From positions 1-52,848 of the forward strand of contig JAIRKA010000028.1 of NCBI GenBank assembly GCA_031260345.1: a stretch of 52,848 nt of DNA. Direction: 5' to 3'. Origin of the DNA: Methanosarcinales archaeon (lineage in GTDB: Archaea; Halobacteriota; Methanosarcinia; Methanosarcinales; Methanosarcinaceae). Below are positions 1-9,300 of the stretch, one piece after another. Within the stretch, counting starts at the first letter, position 1. The number at the start of each line of letters is the position of its first letter. Under the pieces are notes generated by a model. It was not told the DNA's origin. It saw nothing but the letters and a program-made list of their open reading frames with translations, and did no database searches. A program made the translations under genes and the position numbers.

Positions 1-141
1 GGCATCAATATGAACATGAAAGTGGAAGGCGACAACGATCATCACAAAACGGAAGCGCTGTTTAAAGCGTTCGCGTACGCGATGAAGAGAGCGACCGTGA
101 TTGAAGGACAGGAAATTAAGAGCACGAAAGGCGTGCTTTAA
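1..141 (+). CDS. hisB: Imidazoleglycerol-phosphate dehydratase, C-terminal end only
   Basis: The window opens inside this gene; only the last 46 codons and the TAA stop are present. HisB dehydrates imidazole glycerol phosphate in histidine biosynthesis. The visible tail holds the family signature [15 protein letters not shown], whose paired histidines and glutamate bind the two Mn ions, and ends in the usual STKGVL. The reading frame is open from base 1. hisF follows on the same strand after 194 bases, but a double hairpin with a T-run lies between them and hisF has its own TATA box, so the two are probably transcribed separately. Identification from the tail alone is firm because the motif is specific. 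Confidence 0.93.
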   Translation, partial: GINMNMKVEGDNDHHKTEALFKAFAYAMKRATVIEGQEIKSTKGVL

Positions 142-151
142 TTTCTTTTTT

Positions 152-208
152 GACCGGTTCCGAAAGGAAACGGTCAACTCAGAGCGTAGCTCTGAGGGAT
201 TTTTTTTA
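152..208 (+). terminator. Tandem-hairpin terminator (dispersed repeat family A, copy 1)
   Basis: Two hairpins in a row follow hisB. The first (152-175) has a 5-bp stem, one mismatch and 4 more bp, closed by a GAAA tetraloop. The second (178-196) is a perfect 8-bp stem, CTCAGAGC/GCTCTGAG, with a GTA loop. A run of T follows (200-207). The same pair recurs at 21270-21312, and the first hairpin alone at 24022-24042. Confidence 0.7.
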
Positions 209-305
209 TATTTTCAAAAAAAGTTGAAGCCGACGCGGCCTTTGGTGCGCGGCTGCCTTGAGCAGTAAACATCATTGTTGAGCGTGATACTTCTCACCAA
301 AAAGA

Positions 306-313
306 TTTATATT
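306..313 (+). promoter_or_regulatory. hisF TATA box; transcript probably leaderless
   Basis: TTTATATT is centred about 26 bases before the hisF ATG at 336. That is the usual archaeal spacing from TATA box to transcription start, so the mRNA would begin at or next to the start codon. No Shine-Dalgarno sequence lies upstream of the ATG, which fits. Confidence 0.6.
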
Positions 314-335
314 CTACTTCAAGTCAGTTTTAACC

Positions 336-1154
336 ATGTCAAATGAAAAAAGAATTATCCCTTGCCTTGACCTTCTTCTGGATGAAAAAGGCGGCAGAGT
401 TGTCAAGGGCGTTGAGTTTGAAGGATTAAAAGATGCCGGAGATCCTGTTGAGCTCGCAAAGAAATATGAAGCGCAAGGCGCTGACGAAATCATTTTTTTA
501 GATATTGCCGCGTCCGTTCAAGGAAGGGAAACAATTCTTGATGTAATCCAAAGAGCTGCGGAAGCCATTTCGATTCCGTTTACAATCGGCGGCGGAATTT
601 CAACGCTTGAAAACATTCAAAAAGTATTGGATGCGGGCGCCGCAAAAGTTTCAATCAACACGGCAGGCATTGAGAATCCGGAATTGATTTCAAAGGCGGC
701 TGAGAAATTCGGCGCAGACAAAATCGTTATGGCAATTGACTGTAAAAGAAATCTCGACATCAGCGTTGAAGACGTTAACGTTTTCGACGAAAACGGACAA
801 AAATTCTGGTATGAAGTCATGATTAAGGGCGGAAATGTCGGAACCGGAATGGATACCGTCAATTGGGCAAAACAAATTGAAGCGCTTGGCGCCGGTGAAA
901 TTCTTTTGACCGTCAAAGACCGCGACGGAGTCTGCGGCGGATATGACCTTTTAATCACCCGCGCCGTTGCCGAAGCTGTTACAATTCCGGTGATCGCGTC
1001 AGGCGGCGCCGGGACATTGGAGCACATGGCAGAAGGCGTTTTAAAGGGCGGGGCCGATGCCGTTTTAGCGGCAAGTATTTTTCATTTTGATAAATACACT
1101 GTCGGCGACGTCAAAGAAGAATTCCGCAAGAGAGGCATTCCTGTCAAGTCTTAA
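336..1154 (+). CDS. hisF: Imidazole glycerol phosphate synthase subunit HisF (cyclase)
   Basis: HisF is the cyclase half of IGP synthase. With HisH it turns PRFAR and ammonia into imidazole glycerol phosphate and AICAR. The 272-aa (beta/alpha)8 barrel is full length. The general acid/base aspartates are seen in IIPCLDLL (near residue 11) and VMAIDCKR (near 133), and phosphate-binding turns in TIGGGIS and IASGGAG. The loop after strand 6 reads LLTVKDRDGVCGGYD, where most homologs have LLTSxDRDGTxxGYD, and the segment YEVMIKGGNVGTGMD is also unusual for YEVxTHGGRxxTGID. The known catalytic aspartates are kept, so the enzyme is probably active but divergent. No hisH is visible in the window. Confidence 0.93.
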   Translation: MSNEKRIIPCLDLLLDEKGGRVVKGVEFEGLKDAGDPVELAKKYEAQGADEIIFLDIAASVQGRETILDVIQRAAEAISIPFTIGGGISTLENIQKVLDAGAAKVSINTAGIENPELISKAAEKFGADKIVMAIDCKRNLDISVEDVNVFDENGQKFWYEVMIKGGNVGTGMDTVNWAKQIEALGAGEILLTVKDRDGVCGGYDLLITRAVAEAVTIPVIASGGAGTLEHMAEGVLKGGADAVLAASIFHFDKYTVGDVKEEFRKRGIPVKS

Positions 1155-1509
1155 AATGAAATTATTTCCTAAGATGCTTTAAGATATTTTTAAGATATCC
1201 GCATCCTTTTTTTAAAAACTGAGATTCAATCTCTACCATTGCAGCTTTTTGTTTTTATATGTTTATAAAGTCATGCTCAGAGCGACTCAGCCATTGGGTT
1301 TCAAATCATGAGCCTTTTTGTTTTTTATTTTTTGTTCATTTACTTTTCCTTTTCTGAAAAAAAGAAGTTATTGAGTGCAAGATGTTATCGAAAAAATGTT
1401 CGGATTGGCAGAATTCCCAATTGAAAAAAATATCTTTAGATATATATTTATACTGTTTCGGCAGTTTTAAAATTGATGAAATAATATAAATATAAAGAGA
1501 TGAAATATA
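1155..1509. other. Intergenic region, hisF to surface protein 1
   Basis: AT-rich, with no ORF of note. A weak 5-bp hairpin (GCTCA 1275-1279 / TGAGC 1309-1313) followed by a T-rich run from 1315 may terminate hisF. The 3' end carries the promoter of the next gene: a TATA-like AGATATATATTTATA at about 1438-1452, roughly 60 bases before the ATG. Confidence 0.4.
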
Positions 1510-3240
1510 ATGTCGAATTCATTACAATCTAATCAAGCTATTCATCCGAATAGCTTTTTGAAATATTCTTTAATTATCTTTGTTGCGTTGATCGTTTTGT
1601 TTTCGTTTGCCGGAAACGTACACGCAGCTGATGGCAATTTTGGAGGCGGCAGCGGTACTCCCTCCGATCCTTTTATCATTGAAGATGAAGCTGATTTAGT
1701 GGCAATCGGTTCACAAAGCTCTTATTATTACATTCTGGGCGCGGACATTCATTTAACATCTCCGTGGATGCCCCTTATTTGGTTTATGGGCAATTTGGAT
1801 GGAAAAGGGCATACGATTTTTGATTTGGAAATTGATATAGCAATGGGTAACGGCATCGGTTTATTTTCTGTAACAGACGGTGCTGTTATTACCAATTTAA
1901 CACTTGAATCCGCTAATGTTAAAGGCCGAGGGGTCGTTGGTGCTGTTGTCGGTCTTGCGCAGGACACTACTTTTGACAACATTTCTGTCGTCAACGGAAA
2001 TATTGAAGGAGGGGACGGGTCGGATATAGGCGGCTTAGTCGGGTTAATGGAGGACGGTTCCATTTCAAACAGTTCTTTCTCAGGAAGTGTTAATGGAAGC
2101 ACTTATGTCGGTGGTTTAATCGGCGGTACAGACAGCGTTGCCATTTCAAACAGCTTTGTTACAGGAGATGTTATAGGAGGAGAAGCGGTCGGCGGTTTAG
2201 TCGGTGACATGTGGGGCGGGTCTATTTCAAACAGCTTTGTCGCAGGAAATGTTACAGGAGAAGAGGCGGTCGGTGGTTTAATCGGTGACATGCAGGGCGT
2301 TGCCATTTCAAATAGTTACGTCACAGGAAATGTTACAGGAGAAGATGTTGTCGGCGGTTTAGTCGGCGACATGCGGAGCGGTTTCATTTCAAACTGCATG
2401 GCTTTAAATGGATTTGTCAATGGGACGACTCAAGTACATAGTGATTTTGGGAATTACGGAGGTACGGCGATGAATTTGTTTGTTTGGGAAAACATTTCCA
2501 TGAACGGCGTGATTGGAACCATTACAAATATTTCAGGAGCAAGCGTCGTTACTGACGTAGGCTCCGAAGATGTTTGGTGCTCTTACCCGACAAGCCCGAT
2601 TCAAACAATTAATGTTTGGGCAACATTTGACGCAGCCGGCTGGACTTTGAATTCCTACGGCAAATTCATGATGCCTGTTCAAACATGGAACATCCAAACT
2701 TGGAACGATGATCCTCTTCTCAAATACGCATACGTCGTCGCGGACGCCACTCATTTAATTCCGGAGTTTATGATTATTTATGACGGCAACGGTCACACGG
2801 CAGGCACTGCTCCGAGAGATTGGACTGTTTACATTTGGGACGGCGAGTTCAAAAATGCGACAATTATGGGCCGGGGTACTTTGGAAAAAACAGATCACAC
2901 TTTCACGGGATGGATGACAGACGGCTTCAATCCTGAAAGGTCATATCAGCCCGGGCAGATCCGCGTAATGGATTCCAGCATCGTTTTGTTTGCTCAGTGG
3001 CAGCTCAATGAAAGCACGGGCGGCGGAGGAAGCGGAACCGGTAACGCGACAGTCAGGCCTCCTCCCGACAATAATACAACCATCACCCCGCCCCCTCCTC
3101 CGGAAAACGGAGGAAATGAAACGTTGCCCCCTCAACCGCCGTTGATTCCTCCGGCGGAGATTTTGGTCGTTTTGCTTTTCCCGATTGCAATCGCAGCTTG
3201 GGTATTTGTTAGAAAAAAACATACAGAACACGAGAAATAA
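1510..3240 (+). CDS. Secreted, membrane-anchored surface protein with GLUG repeats and one InlB-type repeat
   Basis: 576 aa. An N-terminal signal peptide (basic residue near 19, hydrophobic core 21-35, likely cleavage after VHAA near residue 40) is followed by a beta-helix region of GLUG-type repeats at about residues 130-300, such as VGGLVGDMxxGxISNSFVxGxVxG. Residues about 420-497 form a Listeria-Bacteroides/InlB B-type repeat (IIYDGNGHTAG ... TFTGWMTDG ... IVLFAQW). The C-terminus has a GGGGSGTGNATV linker, a Pro-rich stalk with N-glycosylation sequons, one membrane helix (about 547-566) and a basic tail. It should be exported by Sec and sit on the cell surface as an adhesin-like protein; no ligand can be inferred. 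It shares its architecture with the surface proteins at 33424 and 39440. Confidence 0.85.
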   Translation: MSNSLQSNQAIHPNSFLKYSLIIFVALIVLFSFAGNVHAADGNFGGGSGTPSDPFIIEDEADLVAIGSQSSYYYILGADIHLTSPWMPLIWFMGNLDGKGHTIFDLEIDIAMGNGIGLFSVTDGAVITNLTLESANVKGRGVVGAVVGLAQDTTFDNISVVNGNIEGGDGSDIGGLVGLMEDGSISNSSFSGSVNGSTYVGGLIGGTDSVAISNSFVTGDVIGGEAVGGLVGDMWGGSISNSFVAGNVTGEEAVGGLIGDMQGVAISNSYVTGNVTGEDVVGGLVGDMRSGFISNCMALNGFVNGTTQVHSDFGNYGGTAMNLFVWENISMNGVIGTITNISGASVVTDVGSEDVWCSYPTSPIQTINVWATFDAAGWTLNSYGKFMMPVQTWNIQTWNDDPLLKYAYVVADATHLIPEFMIIYDGNGHTAGTAPRDWTVYIWDGEFKNATIMGRGTLEKTDHTFTGWMTDGFNPERSYQPGQIRVMDSSIVLFAQWQLNESTGGGGSGTGNATVRPPPDNNTTITPPPPPENGGNETLPPQPPLIPPAEILVVLLFPIAIAAWVFVRKKHTEHEK

Positions 3241-3297
3241 TGAACGAATCTGATTCGTTATCGTCAAATCTTAAACTCAATTATATGTTTCAATCAA

Positions 3298-3332
3298 AAA
3301 GTGCATAAAAGCGCACTTTCCTTTTTATTTTT
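3298..3332 (+). terminator. Intrinsic terminator of surface protein 1
   Basis: A perfect 7-bp stem (AAAGTGC 3298-3304 / GCACTTT 3313-3319) is followed by a T-rich tract. It lies 58 bases after the stop codon. Confidence 0.6.
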
Positions 3333-3374
3333 TAAAATTTGATCTATCGTGCGTGGTTTCATACTTTTTTGACT

Positions 3375-3922
3375 TTATTGAAACACCGTTTTTTTTCAAT
3401 TTTCTTAAAAAATAGGAACGCCATTTTTTTTATTTTTATTTAACTCATTCTTATTTTTAAGGTTTTATCGGGCGTTCATGTTTCATAAATACTTTAGAAA
3501 AACGGATGTTTGGTTTTATCCAAAATTGATTGGAAAAACAAAACAACCACCTCCAACGACGAGTTCATGAGCGAAGCGAATGAAGGAGGAGTTGGAGATT
3601 CACACCCATAAAAAACAACGAAGTCTAAAAACGATTTTTTTACTCGATAGCAAAAGAAAGGCTTTTTAAAACTATTTTTTCTTTGGGGTAAGAAGCCGCA
3701 TTTTTTGCTTCCGTCCGCCGCTTCGCGCCGCCCGGAATCAAAAATTGCGGTCGTACTCGAAGTTTCTATCCAAATTCGGTTTTACTGAAACATCGTCTTT
3801 CTTTCAGTTTTCTTGAAAAACAGGAACGCCGTTTTTTATTTTTATCTGACTCATTCTTATTTTTAGGTTTTATCGGGCGTTCAGGTTCATCGAAATTTTA
3901 TGAAAGTTGGATGTTTGATTTT
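3375..3922. repeat. Imperfect ~140-bp direct repeat flanking a hairpin-bearing spacer, no gene
   Basis: Copy 1 (about 3375-3512) and copy 2 (about 3780-3922) align along most of their length. They share blocks such as AGGAACGCC, ACTCATTCTTATTTTTA and GGTTTTATCGGGCGTTCA. The ~270-bp spacer holds an inverted pair (CTCCAAC near 3552, GTTGGAG near 3591) and a GC-rich patch at about 3710-3735. No ORF with coding character spans it; a 30-codon ORF at 3478 is not conserved between the two copies. It could be a decayed mobile element or a duplicated intergenic block. The 3241-4020 stretch otherwise holds only the terminator above. Confidence 0.6.
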
Positions 3923-4020
3923 TTTAAAAATAATAAGTGGAAGAAAAATTTAACTATCTTTTTAAATCAGAAATGCATTGTCAAGGACATATTTTGATAA
4001 TTTTTTAAACGAGTGAAAAA

Positions 4021-5475
4021 ATGGCTTCCGAAATATTTAACAAATTAAGCGAACGAGCAGCGTTGTGCGCGAGCCGCCTGAAAACGGCAAACTCCGTTCA
4101 TCTGGTTTCTCACATTGATGCCGACGGCATTACGTCGGCTGCGATTATGGGCCTTTCTTTTGAGCGCGCCGGCATTCATTATACCGCCGAATACGTCAAA
4201 AAACTGGATGAAAAAATAATGACGCGTTTGCTTGAAGAAAATCATGAGCTTTTGGTATTTACCGACCTCGGCAGCGCGATGGTTGACTTCATGGTTGATA
4301 ACGAAATGGAAGCAATCATTGCCGATCACCATCAGCCGACCGGACGCCCCGAAAATATCGCGCCGGATTCAAAAACATTTCCGTACCACATCAATCCGCA
4401 TTTATACGGCGCAAACGGCGGCTTTGAAATCAGCGGCTCAGGCGTCTCTTATATTTTGGCAAACGCTCTCGGCGACAACAGAGATTTGTCCGGTCTCGCG
4501 ATTGTCGGCGCAATCGGCGACATGCAGAACCGCAAATACGGAAAACTGGTCGGCTTAAACAAAGAAATATTGGAACAAGGCGTTCAGGCCGGCGTTTTAA
4601 TGAACGCTCCCGACCTCTCGCTTTTCGGAAAACAAACCCGTCCGATTTATAAAATGCTTCAATATTCATCTGAACCCTATCTGCCGGGACTGACGGGAGA
4701 AGAAGAAGCTTGCATTCGTTTCCTTCAAAGCGCAGGGGTCGGCTATGATCAGCGCGAAGGAGCAAAATTATGGATTGAACTTTCAAAGGAAGAGCGCGTC
4801 AAAGTGATCTCTGTCCTCATGAAATTCTGCCAGGACCGCGGTTTTCCGACACGCCGCGTGGAAGAGCTCATCAGCGAATGCTACACGCTGCAGGCGGAAA
4901 AAGAGGGATCGGAAATGAGAGACGCATCTGAGTTTTCAACGCTTTTGAACGCAACCGGACGCTACGATAAAGCGGAAATCGGCGTTCGTGTTTGCATGGG
5001 CGATCGCGGCGAAGCGCTTGGCGAAGCAAGGACGCTGCTTTCCGAACACCGAAAAAATTTGGTCAACGGACTCAATTTTGTCAAAGAAAACGGCGTCACT
5101 CAACTTGAATATATTCAATATTTCTATTCGGGCGAAGAAATCAAAGAAACGATTGTCGGGATCATCGCGGGAATGGCAACGTCTTTGGACGGCGTTGACC
5201 GCAAAAAACCGATTATCGGTATGGCCGATTCAGAAGACGGCATCAAAATTTCATCGCGCGGCACACAGGATTTGATTCGCCGAGGATTGAATTTATCAAA
5301 CGCGATGAACGACGTCACAGAAATGGTCGGCGGCTCGGGCGGCGGACATGACATCGCGGCAGGCGGAACGGTGCCTCCTGAAAGAGCGCTTGAGTTTGTT
5401 GACTTGTTGGATAAATATATCGGCGAGCAACTGAGCGCGGAAAGAAGTAATAAATTGAAAAGAAGGATGAAATAA
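4021..5475 (+). CDS. DHH-family single-stranded-DNA exonuclease, archaeal RecJ-like
   Basis: 484 aa. DHH phosphoesterase motifs appear in order: HIDADG (residues 31-36), FTDLGS (near 80), IADHHQP (near 100) and GAIGDMQ (near 165). The C-terminal DHHA1 domain ends in GGSGGGHDIAAGG near 440-452. Archaeal RecJ homologs degrade single-stranded DNA or RNA 5' to 3' or 3' to 5', and some (GAN, the Cdc45 counterpart) bind the replicative GINS complex. Which branch this protein belongs to cannot be settled by eye. All metal-binding residues are kept, which argues for an active nuclease. The ATG is preceded by GAGTG 5 bases upstream. The gene stands alone, converging on the minus-strand giant-protein operon. 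Confidence 0.88.
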   Translation: MASEIFNKLSERAALCASRLKTANSVHLVSHIDADGITSAAIMGLSFERAGIHYTAEYVKKLDEKIMTRLLEENHELLVFTDLGSAMVDFMVDNEMEAIIADHHQPTGRPENIAPDSKTFPYHINPHLYGANGGFEISGSGVSYILANALGDNRDLSGLAIVGAIGDMQNRKYGKLVGLNKEILEQGVQAGVLMNAPDLSLFGKQTRPIYKMLQYSSEPYLPGLTGEEEACIRFLQSAGVGYDQREGAKLWIELSKEERVKVISVLMKFCQDRGFPTRRVEELISECYTLQAEKEGSEMRDASEFSTLLNATGRYDKAEIGVRVCMGDRGEALGEARTLLSEHRKNLVNGLNFVKENGVTQLEYIQYFYSGEEIKETIVGIIAGMATSLDGVDRKKPIIGMADSEDGIKISSRGTQDLIRRGLNLSNAMNDVTEMVGGSGGGHDIAAGGTVPPERALEFVDLLDKYIGEQLSAERSNKLKRRMK

Positions 5476-5497
5476 AAAAACTCAAAATATTGAGTTT
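5472..5497 (-). terminator. Terminator between convergent genes, reading on the minus strand
   Basis: A perfect 8-bp stem, AAACTCAA (5478-5485) / TTGAGTTT (5490-5497), is followed on the minus strand by a run of T. It would end the minus-strand giant-protein operon, just before the recJ-like gene's stop. Confidence 0.6.
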
Positions 5498-5553
5498 ATG
5501 TCTAAAAGCTCACTCTTTTACAACATTTCTTGAATGGATATGTTAATTTTTGA

Positions 5554-5769
5554 TTACCTTTTTTGCGCTAAAGCAAAAGCATCAACAATATTGGCAATCC
5601 AATATACAAAAGCGATAATAGCTCCGATAATTGGAATAAAGATTGCGATTGCGAAAACAATTAAGGCACCGATAAAAATCAAAAGTCCCCTGAGTAAACT
5701 GCCGCAGTAGAATTGACCGAGTCCGGGGATAAAGAACGACAATATTGCTGCGAGTAATGCGTTTGCCAT
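5554..5769 (-). CDS. Small TM2-like membrane protein
   Basis: 71 aa when read from ATG at 5769; a TTG two codons upstream (5775) is the alternative. Two hydrophobic segments follow the motif LSFFIPGLGQFYCGSLLRG. This matches the core (FIPGxGQVYNGNLKKG) of the three zinc-ribbon proteins at 27810, 28369 and 29797, but here there is no zinc ribbon. A C-terminal LAQKR ends the protein on the cytoplasmic side. It is the last gene of the minus-strand cluster headed by the giant proteins, 80 bases after the 147-aa gene, and a terminator follows. Function unknown; TM2-like proteins are small integral membrane proteins of varied context. Confidence 0.65.
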   Translation of the reverse strand: MANALLAAILSFFIPGLGQFYCGSLLRGLLIFIGALIVFAIAIFIPIIGAIIAFVYWIANIVDAFALAQKR

Positions 5770-5849
5770 AGTCAAGTAAACACTTTGCTACTATTTGATT
5801 CTTATCCAATACAAATAAAAAAAGAGAGAAACGTTTTTGCATAAAAATG

Positions 5850-6293
5850 TTACTCTAGCGGCGGCCGCATTGGCAAACCGAGTATTGAAGCGATGGTTTG
5901 CCGCAGCATTTCCTCCTGATTTAACTGCCGCATCAAGTTAATATATCCCCCGATTTCAGTAATGTTCACAGGAGCAGGGATGCGCGAAGGTTTTATGTCG
6001 CTCTCCATGATAATTCGACGAATGAGCATTTTTCTAAGCTCAAACATCTCAGGCGAAGCTTCCTGCTCCAACAATTTGACCGCAAGTTTCAACAAATCGT
6101 CCTGATCATTACTTGAAACATTTTCATTTGCTTTGTTTTCGTTTGTTCTGTTTTCATTTGTCATGTTCTCATTTGCCCCTTTTCCATTCGTTTCCTTTTC
6201 GTTTACTTCTTTTTCATCTGTTTCTTTTTCATTTCCCTCTTTTTCGTTTACCTCTTTTTCGTTTGCCTCTTTTTCATTTACTTCGTCTGTCAT
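5850..6293 (-). CDS. 147-aa protein with NEKE repeats, partner of the giant proteins
   Basis: The first ~58 residues are a charged low-complexity repeat of five-residue units (VNEKE, ANEKE, TNENR, ANENV), encoded by a DNA repeat at about 6120-6295. The rest is a compact alpha-helical domain (LLKLAVKLLEQEASPEMFELRKM, then NITEIGGYINLMRQL and a tail ending PMRPPLE). There is no signal peptide or membrane segment. It starts 63 bases after the 1909-aa gene stops, with a GTGAT element a few bases before the ATG, so it is likely co-transcribed and may be a subunit or adaptor for the giants. Function unknown. Confidence 0.75.
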   Translation of the reverse strand: MTDEVNEKEANEKEVNEKEGNEKETDEKEVNEKETNGKGANENMTNENRTNENKANENVSSNDQDDLLKLAVKLLEQEASPEMFELRKMLIRRIIMESDIKPSRIPAPVNITEIGGYINLMRQLNQEEMLRQTIASILGLPMRPPLE

Positions 6294-6356
6294 TCAATCA
6301 CGCACTCTATACTTTCACTTTTATGATTTCAAATTCTTATTGACGGCTCGCTGACG

Positions 6357-9300
6357 TTAATTACCCTTATTTTCATCAGATTCTTTGCGGACTTCTTGAT
6401 CGGACATATTTGATTTCGTGTCAGTGTTCTTTGGTTTCGGATCTGCATCCTTTGATTCGGAGGAGGATTTGCCGCAGCAATACACAGTTACCACGTTACT
6501 GTTGCCGCCGCCACCACTGCCACTGCTGTTGCCACCACTGCCACTGCTGTTGCCACCGCTGCCGCCACCACCGCTACCGCCGCCACCGCGGCCATCGCCG
6601 TCTGCGCCATTTTCTCTATTGTTATTATTTCTGTTATTGTTATTATTCGTGTTATTGTTCTCTTTTTCCGACTCTTTTCTCATAACGTTTAAAATGTCCA
6701 TCGCATTTGAAGCAAAACCCAATGCTGATTTAGAAAGATCGGCATTGTAATCCATTGCTTCTTTTCGGGCATCTGCCGCGCTCTTTGTTCCTTCACTTAT
6801 GATTGCTTTGAGCTGACTTTGTCCCGTGATATTTTCAAAAGAGGGAGACTCTTTAGCAACCAAAGCGGCAATCACATCGACCAACTTTTCAGTCGTGACG
6901 TGTTCAGCGCCCTTTAAATTGAGGGGTTTAAGTTCGCCCGGCTCTTTTTTATCGAGATAATCCGTGTTACTGAGATAATTATTGTTTAAATCCATTTTTT
7001 CAATCGGCGAATCTTTCCAATTCCAAAAGCGCGTCAGATCGATGACTTCACTGACATTGGACTCACCAAGAACGGCCTCTCCAATCATGCCGTCTGTCGG
7101 CAATGATATCGTCGTTGTCGGCACACGGAAATAATGAGAGTGATATCGATAAAGAGCATCCGTAACTTCCGCCGACGTTTTACCCAACCTATCCGCCAAA
7201 GCTTTTGGATAAGTAAACGGCAAAAGAATACAATTGCCGTAAAAGCCCAAAAATTTCTTGATATTGACACAATTGAGAAGCGGAATGTCAATGTCCTCTG
7301 AAGCGTAGGTATTGTCATCCATCAAATTGTCAAAATTCATGTTAATCGTATATTGCTCAAGCATCATCGCGCGTTCATCTTCACTCAGGGAAGCCCAAAT
7401 CACTTGGGAATAATGCAAAGTGTCTGACGCAATGTGCTGTATGGCCGCTTCCATCTCCCGAAGCTCAGTAAAGCGAAGGACAGGCGTCTTGGTGGCAACA
7501 TTTATGATAACAGATGAACTGAGACCGGTGCTTGACAGCGTCATTTGAAGGTTTGCATCTTCTTCTTTTCTTTCGTCTACTTTTACTTCAAGGAGTTCTG
7601 TTGCACCCTCTCCCGGCACAATCGTTGGAACGCCTTCATTCATGACCTCACGGGGAGACAAAGAGACATCGGGCGATTGGAAGGCCTCAGGCAGTTGACT
7701 TCTGTAGTGTCCGATTTTTTCAATATCTTTTTGGGTGTCAACATCATCTTGCGCCAGATTCATCATTTTATTTACCATATTGTCATAAGCTTCCCTTGCC
7801 GCGCCCTTTAAAGCATTTTTATCCGCATGAAGCACGTATTCAAGTCCTTCACATGAATAAAAGAGTGTAATGTGCGAGATATCATCGTCAGAGATGGTGC
7901 TTGGTATCGTAAAAGTACATGTGACTTTTGTGTTTTGGGCGATTTTGCCGTTTCGTATATCGCGAATCGCTTGTTTTAACGCGCTTGTCGTCGCATATGT
8001 TGTTTTCAATTCGCCCTTCTGACCTGTACGCTTAGGATTGGAAGTCAAATCTTCATACGTTACAATACCCGCAATTGTGCCTTTGTTGTTTTTCAAAGCC
8101 ATAGAAGCCGTCAGATCATCAAATGACATCAGATTGCATGTAAATGTCAAGCTGATTTTTCTTTGTTGAGTATCCGCGTCTTCCGGCACCCAATCCGGCA
8201 ATGCCGCGTATTTCTTTATCAAGTCGATTCCTTTTCGATATTGAGGCGGCAGAGCGAAATAAAGCGTGTCAGCGTACTTTAAAAGCACATCATAACGCAT
8301 TGTAAATTCATCTCTTGTAAAGTCGGATAAATCGGGCGCGTATTCACCATCCGGGATGAACGGAATGATTTGAAGCGGCACAAACAGCACCAAGTCCACG
8401 CCATTGATACAAGTTTCAAGGCGATAGCGGCGCACCACTTCCCAATACTGAATGGTCATCGCATGCGAATGATTGTGGTTGGCGATGATTTTGGTTGCAA
8501 CAGAATCACTCTCCGTGCTTTCGGCTGTACGGACACTGGCGCGCTTTATTTGAGTGATTTTAGCGGCTGCGTTTTTGATGCTGTGCTGAAACGTTTGTGA
8601 AGCAGAAGACGCTTCTCTGTGCGTATTGGTTTGACCGGCGGATGCCCTACCGCCGCCGGTTGTTTTCGTCGTTGTTTTTGAATAAGAACCGGACAAACCA
8701 AGCATGACCGATAAAACACCCGGAACACCGGCGGCCACGCCATAACCCGCGCCAAATCCTCCGGACTGTGTTCTCGATTTTGCCCAATAATCGTATTCAG
8801 AATTCGCCTGCATCATTTGGCCGACTGCGTAATCAAAAGCCGCCGTTGTATCGTCCATCTGCATTTTTGAATAGGTTTCACCATCTATGTCCGTTTGTCC
8901 GGCTTCATCTGAAACAACGTAGCTTTGAGATTTTTCTCTGACAATCAGACGCTGTTCTTCTCCGGGAGCCAATATGAGTGAATAGAGCAAGGTGCCTAAA
9001 GCAAAACCGTCCGGAACCCAGGACTGGTGCATGTTGAGAACATAACCGATTCCAAGGGAGGACATTTGAGGGTAGTCCCCCGGGTCCTTATACATTTGAG
9101 TCTTAAAGTCCGTCACATCAACTGTTCCGGACAGCGTTTTTCTAAACCCGCTTGTTATTTCCGGCTCAACCAAACGCTGAAGCATTCCATAACTGAAAAT
9201 TCGGGACGGCGCTCTGTCTGTTGGAAGATGGATGGCATCTTCACCCTCTCCCATAAGTTTAACGCTTGGAAGAGCCCGTCTCAAATCGGTACGAAGGTCT

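Noticed and set aside
1255-1330. Possible tRNA (GGGTTTCAAATC resembles a T-arm)
   Set aside because: No acceptor, D or anticodon arm can be drawn around it, and no CCA-adjacent 7-bp acceptor stem exists.
3478-3570. 30-codon ORF in the repeat-bearing intergenic region
   Set aside because: The frame is not kept in the second repeat copy and it has no start signals.
6113-6750. Plus-strand frames rich in Phe/Leu/Ser and Pro/Leu opposite the NEKE and Gly repeats
   Set aside because: They are antisense readings of repeated Lys/Glu and Gly codons and look like membrane proteins only by composition.
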